Source: Aplectana chamaeleonis
Lineage: Eukaryota > Nematoda > Chromadorea > Rhabditida > Cosmocercidae
Reading direction: 5' to 3'
Length of the DNA stretch: 64,000 bases
Assembly: GCA_029168955.1 (NCBI GenBank)
Contig: JAPDOI010001924.1
Span: forward strand, 59,035 to 123,034
This document shows, piece by piece, positions 23,308-33,200 of this stretch (position 1 is its first letter; each line of letters starts with the position of its first letter). Position numbers and translations under genes: made by a program. Under the pieces are notes generated by a model. The model had not been told where the DNA came from, ran no database searches, and saw nothing but the letters and a program-made list of their open reading frames with translations.

Positions 23308-24062
23308 ATTGTTTCTGATACAAACGCGGTTCATTACTTATCCGCTAGCGAATATACAGACATGAAGAAATCAGTAATATTCGAAATTATGCGTTTCTGA
23401 ATTTTTGGTGAACGCCAAAACTTGATTCTCAGCTTTGCAAAGCTAAGTTGTAAATATTAGCTTGATTGGAGAAAATACGGGTGTGATTTGTTTTTTCAAT
23501 GCTACTCTCAATTTTTGTTGTTTATTAAACAAGTGCACGGCCAAATCAATGGTCCATCATTTCACTCACTTTTTGGCGTTCCCTCGTGGCAAATGTGCCA
23601 AATCATACACAAGAAGTATTTCACTTCTTTTAACGAGATTCTCGTGATTTCTTCAATGCCAAATCATAACCCTTTTATAGCGAAGCAAAACAGTTACAAA
23701 TTTCATTTTCTTTTAGCAAAGATTCCCTTTGAGAAAAAAAAAACAAAAAGGTCGCTTATGATCTTCCGGTCGTTATCTTCCGTAATCTACTGGAAACTTG
23801 AAAAAGGTCTTTATAATTGTGTTCAGCGCCCCAAATAACATTTGTGGTGGGCGGACTATTATACCAAATTTCCCCCCTGAGGTTGGACTGTGCCTTTCAG
23901 AAGCGACCTCCGCATTTCCAGTGGAATCATTTCCAGTGGACCTCCGCATTTTCCAGAATAGAAAATTCGTTGAAAATTTATCTGTAAGATCGTTTCGTAG
24001 GAACCACTGGAAAGTTTGAAAACTACCTTCTGCTTAGAATCCCGCAGGTGCCTGGGGGCTGG
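23308..24062. other. No feature recognised
   Basis: AT-rich; overlapping short frames without motifs. Repeated short words such as GCCAAATCA recall the fold-back family. Confidence 0.3.
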
Positions 24063-24069
24063 CTTCCGT

Positions 24070-24222
24070 TAGGGGCGTGTGGCCGCGCTGCGTGCCTTCT
24101 CATCCAGACGATTGTCGCGAGAGCGATAGAAAGCTCGCCTGATTCGTCTTGGCGAGTTCTATTTTTCTCGTGGCGCCACTAGGCTGGATCAGAAGACATG
24201 CGACGCGGCCGCACGCTTCCTA
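24070..24222. mobile_element. Short fold-back MITE
   Basis: Ends TAGGGGCGTGTGGCCGCG and CGCGGCCGCACGCTTCCTA; arms continue through CTTCTCATCCAG facing CTGGATCAGAAG. No target duplication identified. Confidence 0.6.
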
Positions 24223-24632
24223 GAGTATAATCGTTGGTATGGAGTGGGATAACATCACACATTTTTCTAGTGGGAAGATCGTGTGCACACAATGATATTT
24301 TCTTTTGTGTATCTATTAGTATTTATTTAATTTAACGAAAATAATAACTAACAGCTCCGTTTCGGAAACAAAATTAAATTAGAATGCTATTTCCGGATTG
24401 AACCTTGCAGAACTCACCCGAAACAATCGAATATCTCAGTAAATTCGCGCTTTTTTTCACTTTATTTTTCCGGTTAACTCTCGGTAAATTCCAGTTCTCG
24501 GTGAGTTCTCGGTAAATTCGAGGTATTTCCTCCCAGAGTTTATATGGAAGATCCGATGCCTACACTTTTCCGAATCGCGAGGTTTTCCAATTTTTCTTCA
24601 GACTTCTGCTTCCTTTTTCATTTTGCGAACTA

Positions 24633-25020
24633 CTAGGTTATTGCGAAAGTTTCGGACTTTTCACCACTTCGAATAAAAAAATTTACTTCAAATACAAACA
24701 AGGCTCACCCAACATAATAATTTCCATCACATTCAAGGATCCTTCGCCATTGATTGAGCAGATCATGAATTCCCTACGCGTTTCGCGTCAAAGTATTCTT
24801 CTAAGGCCATTTTGACTCCGTCATCGCTAGTGAACTGTTTTCCATCCAGGAAGTGCTGCATCGAGGGGAACAGATGGTAGTCGGAAGGAGCAAGATCTGG
24901 GCAATATGGAGGGTGAGGAAGAACTTCCCAGCCCAGGTTCAGCAGTTTCTGTCGGGTTATCTGAGATACGTGTGGCCGAGCATTGTCGTGAAATAACCTG
25001 AGAGAAACTGCTGGAACTGG
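24633..25020 (-). pseudogene. Mariner transposase fragment, C-terminal end
   Basis: The minus strand reads LFHDNARPHVSQITRQKLL, then PPYCPDLAPSDYHLFPSMQ and ALEEYFDAK: the second and third acidic residues of a DD34D mariner catalytic triad (D in HDNARPH, D in APSDYHLF). A frameshift follows; the next frame gives QWRRILECDGNYYVG, the usual mariner C-terminus. The outer end CTAGGTTATTGCGAAAGTTT (24633) after a TA looks like a mariner TIR. The N-terminal two thirds, with the first Asp, is absent; a palindromic repeat starts near 25030. Dead copy. Confidence 0.85.
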
Positions 25021-25029
25021 GCTGGGAAG

Positions 25030-25330
25030 TTTTTCCTCATCTCCCATATACCAGGAATACGTTCTAAGAAAGTTCCCACGACGTTGTGGGAGGCAAAACA
25101 ACCTCCCCATGGGCAAATTTGCTTTCCATGGATGCGAACTATAACTGAGAATTGCTCCCACGTGGCCGTCGCTACGATTACATGGACGCGTTTTGCCATG
25201 GGAATGTTCTTGGAACGCATCCCAGGGAAGCGTTCCAAAAACATTCCCACGGCTGAAGTTTTCCATCGACACGACGTGGAAGCAATTATCAGTTACTACT
25301 CGTGGCCATCGGAAACAAGTTCGACCATGG
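25030..25330. repeat. Inverted-repeat DNA abutting the mariner fragment
   Basis: GTTCCCACGACGTTGTGGGA and AAAACATTCCCACGGC, CCATGGGCAAAT and TTTGCCATGGGA, and other short inverted words. It seems to replace the 5' half of the mariner; exact limits unclear. Confidence 0.4.
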
Positions 25331-25437
25331 AAAAAAAAACTCTCTTAGGTACAATAAAATTCGTTTCAAAGTGTGCTGTTCAATTACGCTCTGATTTCAG
25401 ATTCTCAAAAAGAGGAGCCCAGAAATGGTATGTGATA

Positions 25438-25664
25438 ATAAAGTGTGTCTGAAGGAGGCTGCCCGCCCACTCGGTCGGCGTGCGTCTCTCGTGGCAGTCG
25501 TGACGGCAATTTTGGGGCGGCGGCAAACAACTGACTGGGATATTAGTCAACATTCGTCTAACATTCTTGCCAATCGATTTACAAGTCCGCGAAAATCCCG
25601 TGCCAACGCCGGTCAACACGCACGCCGGCCGCGTGGGTGGACAGCCCCATTTGGGCAAACTTAA
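25438..25664. mobile_element. MITE related to the GTKTGTCTGAA family
   Basis: Left end AAGTGTGTCTGAAGGAGGC, right end GGACAGCCCCATTTGGGCAAACTT; inner GGTCGGCGTGCGTCTC faces CACGCACGCCGGCC. Same layout and length as the carrier MITEs at 10072 and 42062. Confidence 0.55.
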
Positions 25665-27296
25665 AGGCATCGCTCGCGCTGAAAATCAATTTCCATTTTT
25701 TGGGCTCAATTTCATGCATGAGCCCGGTAGACCACACCGGTGAGTTTTGGCGCTTCAAAAACCTAGGGTTATGATGTTGGAAGAGATTGAAGATGAGGAT
25801 CCGCCACCAGTTCTCACCAGTCATCTAGCACTTTTAATAGAATGTAAATCCGACCGGCAAACAACATGAAAAACAGTTGCGGCACAAACTCCACATGTAG
25901 AAAAACTTCGAAAAGAACAGTGAAGAAAACCCACAAATGGAGAAAAACCTCAAAAAGGATTTTGGCGCGAAAGTCAAATTCGTATTTACAATGTGTTCCG
26001 AATGAATTTCCTTTACAATTAGGAGTTTTCATGGGCGTCTTCAACATTTTCTTTCACTCGAGAGGCCAAGCTACACAAAAACATGAAAAAACAATATACG
26101 GTTTCCTGAGCGTACGATGCCTTTAAGATGAATACATATTATAAACTGTCTTTCCGAGTCGCGTGTTAAGCCCCGCGCACGACAGTCCGCGTCTTCTCGA
26201 TTCCACAAGCCAGTGCTAATGTTTGTGATTTCACGTTTGTGATTGTACCCCAGAGTTCACATTCCTTAGAGTCAGTGCAGACAATAAAACGCAAATAACT
26301 CAAGTTAGCAAGTGCTCTCCGTCTGTATGGAGGTGATGAACCAAGATCAGTTCGCTGAGATGTGTTTAACCGTTGAAAAGTGCACACGTGCGTGTAAAGA
26401 CAGTTCTTAAACAAAACAAAAAATTGTACTGAAAGCACAAAAAAAGCTTAAAATATGGTTTCTCCAGCTACTGGAGAAGAAGGATCTCGACCGGAATACA
26501 GCGGTACCGTTTACTGCTTTGTACAGCCCAGCCAGCAATGGTATGACCCCTCAAAATAGCACAAATTCGAGAAGCGGAAGTTGTAAGACGGGTTTTCTCA
26601 CTGGGCACTAGCCAGGCGAAAGTTTCTCGTCATTGGAAAAGGTTTATTCATTTAGAAAAATCTCGGTAAACATACTTATTACACAGCAATACAACTATGT
26701 ATATATTAGATAAGTATTTGGCACTTCTGAAAAAATATTAAATTTGGGCAGTTGGCAGCTGTTATACAGGTGCATCAACGGAACTGAGTAGAAAAAGTTG
26801 AGATAACGATATGGACAGGCACAAGGATAAACCTCAACTTCTGTTCCGTCATTGGGGTTTGACGTGGTGTGCTCTAAAGACACGGTTCAGGCTCACTGAC
26901 AAGAAGCAGAAGTGCAATCAGGATACCCAGATGCTAGAAGTACCGGAACAAAATTTGATTAGATAACTTATGAATCAATAAGCGCGTATGTCATATAATC
27001 CTCTACAAGAAAGAAAGTAGGGAATCTCATACCTCGACGCAGCGGCAGAAGCAACTAATGGGCAGTGACAAGCAAAGTTTATCAGAAATTCTGACCCTTC
27101 TCTATGGTTCTAGCGTAGGGGGCGGCGAGAAGCACGATGAGACCCTAACTTGGAGAAGGCCAGGTCCTTAGTCTATGAGTATGGAATGGGTCTACATAAC
27201 AAACAAACAGTGAAAACCTCAAAACTTTCATCTGAGAGTGCAATGTGTCTTCAGCTCCATGTGAGATCAGGACATACCATTGTTTTCTCCTACTTC
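25665..27296. other. Unassigned DNA downstream of PHGDH
   Basis: Holds the PHGDH 3' flank; no close AATAAA is seen after the stop at 27297. At 26568-26640 a plus-strand frame reads EAEVVRRVFSLGTSQAKVSR, reminiscent of a transposase helix-turn-helix, but too short to assign. Confidence 0.35.
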
Positions 27297-30200
27297 TTAT
27301 AAGACCAGCTTGGCGTTGAGCTGAAACAAACCACAATAAGAAAATTTCTTTAAGTCAGAAAATTTCTGCTAGCTGACCACGCCAACGACTTTTCCATTGT
27401 TGCATTGGACGATATTCTCAGCAATCTCACTCGCCACTCGCAATTGCGCGTCAATTGTTGACGCTCCCAGGTGAGGTGTGCAAATCGCTTTCGGGTGCTC
27501 GATGAGGCCACGATACTTGGGTGGCTCCTGAAATATCGCTATTCCTTCTGTGTGTAATTCTGCAATGCTTGGGCTACATACACTGAGCCACCACACACAC
27601 CACACATAAAGTGTGCCCGAATGCGAATGGCGGCCCACCCGGCCGGCGGGCTTGGCAGGCGGCTGTCGCATGTGCCGCTCTCGGACGAGTGTTGGAATCG
27701 AACGGCGGTCATCCCCCTCCCTCTCTACAGAGCTGATTGATCGGGGCACTGCTTGCTGCCTGCCGGTGCCGGCCCGTTCGTAGTCGATGGCGGTGGGGAC
27801 GTTTCGCATGCTCGTCCGAGAGCGGCGAACGCGACGGCCGCATGGGCCGCCATTCTCATTCGGACACACCTTGCACCACATAGTGACCAACCTCGAGGAA
27901 AACGTCGAATGCGGCTCCACCGGCCTGGCCAGAATTCAGAGCCTCCACGAGGTCTTGCTCATTGACAATCCCTCCACGAGCCACATTGACGATTCTCACT
28001 CCTTTTTTGCACTTTGTCAGAGCTGAAATAGTTCTTTTCATTTTAATGAATAAGAATTGGGAAGCTACACGTTACTAGGGCTCACTGTCGGCATTGATTA
28101 GGTTTTCCGTTTCCGGAATGAGAGGGACATGTACGGTGATGAAATCAGCCTGCGGCCAGATCTCCTCCAAAGAGAGCAGTTCGATATTCTTCGCAGCTGC
28201 TGCCTGTAACCTTGACTTCACAAACTGCAAAATGTGATCCTCACTTGGGACAACAAACCTCTTTTGTGACAAATGGATCATATCCAATGACTCTCATGCC
28301 GAACGCCTGCAGACGAGTAGCAACCTCGCACCCGATTCTTCCGAGTCCCAAAACTGCCAAAGTGCGACCGAAAATCTGCAAAGAACTATTTCTATGTGAA
28401 ATATAACATCATTAATGATGTTTTTTCAAAGACAGTGAAAACGGAAAGGTTACTTGAGCCGTTTCTCTTTACCTAACGTCCTTCAAATGCTGTAGAATGA
28501 GAAGATTCTACAATGGTCTTGAAAGATGGTCGCTAGGCTATCTTAGCCAGTTGGATGACCTTTACCATTCATTTGCTCAAACTTGCATTTGAAAGCGTGG
28601 CAAGTTGTGGTCAATACGAATCACGACGTAAGGTACAGAACCGAGCAAATTTTTCGCAAGAACGGCGTTTAGCGGCGCACAAACCGTTACATCGCCATAA
28701 CTCCCATCGAAATTAACAAACTGATTGTTCGAGAGAATTCTTATGTCCCTCTCAAAGAATAGAATTTAATGATATGCGTAAAAATTCTTTTTGAGTCCGA
28801 AATCCCGTTTGATTCGTTCATATTGGGGGCCTTCAGGATGGAAATATGCCTTGATTTGATATTTTCTGGTGCTCAGTCTATCACCTTATAGGTAGCTTTG
28901 TTGGAATGCAAATTCAAAAATAATTTCAAAATTAAAATTGGACCGCTTTCCAACAAGTTCTGGCGATGCGGAGCTTTGTGCACGCAAAAAATGCCGCAAT
29001 TCAGGAGACCGCGTGCCCACACTGCTCTCTCAACTCAGAACTCGATTTTCTTTGTTCTTACAGCGAAAAATATGTAGACTCCTTATAATAACTGTTGGAG
29101 CACTCATACTCAAAACCAATTGCATATTTGGTGGGCAGATATTAGGCACCTTACATTTTGTTTGACATCATCAATCACAACTGAAATTCAGTCGAAATCG
29201 CAGCTTATTGACTGACCGCGGAGCGCGCCGGTCTGTTACGCGGATTGGCCGTGGAGCGAGCGGTTTTTTAGGCCCCAGACGTAGTCGGCCGAGAACCGGT
29301 CTGAGCCGTTCCCTCTCGTAGATAATGATCCTGGGCCGTCCTGAGCCGCCTCAAGTGTGTCACCTGCATGCCAATCGATTATGTAGGAGTACTCGGGCGC
29401 ATAGCGGGCGGCTAAGTTCGGCCACGACTGTACAATTTTATTTCTAATTAAACAATGCACCACATATAGTAGCGATCACACAATCCTTGCTGTAGACATA
29501 CTCAAGCTTAGGTTCTGAGGTCACAGTTTTAAAAATGGAATGTATTTATAATTTCGTGGTAAAATTTTAAAATAGAACTATACCCTCGAAACACAGCTAT
29601 TAATACCCCAAACAGGGATGTGCGGGGAAAATTTTTTGGAAACAGAAAACAGAAAATTCAGTTCGACAGAAAACAGAAAACAGAAGAAAATCTCTAAAAT
29701 GGGCAGAAAACAGAATTTTTTTTAAATCAATAAATAGTGTTCAGCGTACAGTATTTGAGATTAAACTTTTTACACATTCTTCCGCGATAAATGGTCCCTT
29801 TGCACAATATCCGCAGGCCAACAGTTGACAAGATGAAGGAATGTATACACCCGAGAGAGGCAGATTATAAGTGAAAGTCGTCCCTCTAATATCCCTTTTC
29901 TGGAGACAATAACACTCGATTACTCGATCAGAAGCTCATTATGTACAAAGAGTACATAGATTCAGTCTACAGAAATGCCCTCCCCCAGTGTACATATTTT
30001 GACGATATTTTCGGGATAATTGCTGGGTTGAACACTGTACTACTCCTCGACGCCCTAGAGTCACGCGCGTTCCGCGTGTTCGCGCCGTGTGAGTATAAAT
30101 GTCCTAGCGCGCCGCTCGGTCCACCATAGCGGGTTCGCTCGTAACTCTGTAGCCGCCTCAACAGCCCCATCATTAATTCAATTAAACTTCATCTTATTCA

Positions 30201-33200
30201 AATTCAGCATCATCCTGCGCTGGAATGCGTCAAAACGCGAAGTTAGAAATTGTGTGATTGGCACAATTGGGGCAAAACTTTATCCCACTCCTTAGCGGTG
30301 ACACTGGAGTATTATCAGTGTCTGCACACGTTAAAAAAGTATTTATACTCAAACGCCGCCCCATAGCGGGTACCATTAGCTGGCACTAGGTCGCATTGAA
30401 GCTCTCTATTGTTATTATACAATAAAATTGGAGTTTTCGCGCATTTGAATGGACAACATACCTTCTGAGGGACTCTTCAACGGTAAACTTTCAGGTAAGA
30501 GTTAGCATTATAAGATATGGAAGAAGACTCGGCTTCTTCGATCCCTATTGGAATACGCAGCACATTCGATTTCTAAGCGATTGCGACTTGGATACCTTTC
30601 AGGGCTATACAGTGGCATATGGGGGTCAGCCGACTTCCCAGTCAGATCATTCATCTCCTTACATGAGTCTAGAGCTAATTAGAGTATATCAAACGAATAA
30701 TATCGCTTTTTTCGAATAAATTTATTTTTCTCTTCATGATCGGAATGGTTTCAACAGCAATTGTTATCACACATTAGGGTAAGTGAAAGGTTCTCATATT
30801 TGATAAATATAGTGGGGTTTCGTCTATTCATTAACATGCAAAAGCCATTTACTTGAGTTTTTATTCGAATATTCAAATAATCGAATGAATGGTTATAGCA
30901 ATTCTGCGATTGGACAGAAATTCACTTTTTCATTGATTATGGACACCTTGCCCTCACGTAATGTTTGATACCAAGGGCAGTTAAAACCATCTCGCCTCTG
31001 AGAAAATATAAGAGTTTATTGGAAAATCAATATTATTCGTTCGTTTTATACTCTAGCGCTTATTCGAGGACTCCGTAGGGATAGTAGATCTGGTTGACCC
31101 TGGGCGAGTATCGAACTCTGCCGTGTCGAGCGAGCAGCAGCGCATCCTGCTACTACACCACCACAGCTCGGGTAACCACCATAGCGAGATAGACGAGTTA
31201 ACCATAAGGTACTGCAGAGAATGCGGGTAAGGTTTTCTAAACCGTCTACCGTCGCCGTACATATGGGTTTACCGTCTATGAGTCCGGCCCCTTGTCTATG
31301 GAATAAATTTGCAATAGGTATGGAATTCATGGATTTTTTTCTGTTTTCGGCCCAATTTTGCCTATTTTTACAGAAAACAGAAAAAAATGGCAAAAAATGG
31401 GCAGAAAACAGAAAATCTCGCACACCCCTGATCCCAAACCCGTGGCACGTATTCTACATTAGAAGCTCTTCTGAATCGTTGACTAACCTCGTGAGAAAAT
31501 AGTCTTTATCAGAATTTTTCTCGAAATGAATTTGAAAATAGATTATGCAATTTCACATCTATTAAGTATCTCTCTTCGACGTTAACGAAAAAGAGCGAAA
31601 TTCGTGAACCAGTTGTACTTTGTCAAAGTTCATGAAGCACATATTTCAGAACGGTTCTCGAGCGATTAATTTCATGGGGGTAAATTTTCAAAAAATATGC
31701 CATAATCTGGTCAATTTCCGGTGTTCAGAAAATTTTTGGTACAGATTATTTTTTCACAAGGTTATACTACGGTTCAGAAGATCTTCTAACGGCAATTAAC
31801 TGCTACAGGCTTGGAATTGCAATAGCCTAGCCATGTTTTGAGAGTATATTCCTCATTCGAAATATTACCACGAAATTGCAATTAAATTCCATATTTAAAA
31901 ACTGCGACCCAAAAACCTAAGCTTTTGTATGTCTAAAGCAAGGCTTAGGATGTCCTATAAAATACTAAGTTTGATAAACTTTTGCCAAGCCTAGGTCGAG
32001 ACATGTATAAAAACAGTTATTGTAAAAGGGTCCTATCAATAGATTAGTGACCGCTACTGTACATATCAACCGGTATGGCCACAGCTGGATCAGGACGGAG
32101 CGGGCGGACCAGGGAAGTTTTTCCGATCTGAGCGAGCAATTTTTTACATGCCTATCGACTGGGACGGCCACCAAGGGCACAGGCGTGCTCAGTCCGGCCG
32201 CAGCGAGTGGATCTTTATACCCGATTCGTACGAGGTGGATGATTATCGACCGGGCTGGCTACAGCCGATCGGCCGACGATGACGGGGGTTTTATGTGTTA
32301 ATTGACTTTAACACGTTATTTCCAACTAATAGTTATTGAGAGCGATATGGCATTCAGCAAAGGATTTGTGCCCGATAAGGGGTGATAAGGGGCGGCGCTC
32401 TCCGATTTTTAGTCATAGAGAGTGGGAGCTTTGATGTGGTTGCGAATTTTTTTCGGCCCCAATGTATGTAGGATTAAGATCTTCCGCCAAGAGATGTTTC
32501 AAGAGATATGTAGCAACGCTGTGACACTGACCTCCTCGCCCATGAACTCCTTTCTAGCCCATTTTCCGGCTTTCATCGAGGCATCTGCTTGAGGTACATG
32601 TCGTGTTAGATTGAGGATGAGAATACACGTGAGCTCAGCGGCAGATCGGGAGTTGGCCTCTGAAAACATTTTGAACCAAGGTGTGATCACATCAAGGAAA
32701 CAAGTGTAATCAGAAAATATGAAGGGTGACCTAAGAGTTCGCGGAATTCGGTTAGCATTCAGAAAGATCGTAAAAATGGATGGACCAGTGCATTTTTGTA
32801 AAATGAAAATGCATAAATACAATAGCAATACAATCATGCAATAACAGAGGAAAATAATCAAATCCGGATGCTTCGGCTCTATTACATTCAAAACATCGCT
32901 TTAGAAGCTTGTCGAAGTTGGTCACGCCATTTGTCACCGTGATGTCATGGCAGTTATGCACCACTGAATTGGAGTCAGCTTCTCGAAAAGGGTCAGGAGA
33001 AGGCCGTTGCATCAAAAATCATCGCCTCCGTCATTTCCTGGCCGCGGTGATGGTCTGGCCAGACGCCACAGAAAAACGCCGCAGGTCTTTCTCCGATGAA
33101 GCGTCAAAACAATGCCGCCGGCTATCAACAGCAGATATTGATTCAGCAATGTGGACAAAGAATAATCGGTCTTCAGCAGATCTGGGCGTCAGCGCGTTTG

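Noticed and set aside
27369..27377. Stop codon directly after exon 8 as the PHGDH end
   Set aside because: Splicing to 27320 gives the conserved family ending; the donor and the TTGTTTCAG acceptor are both present.
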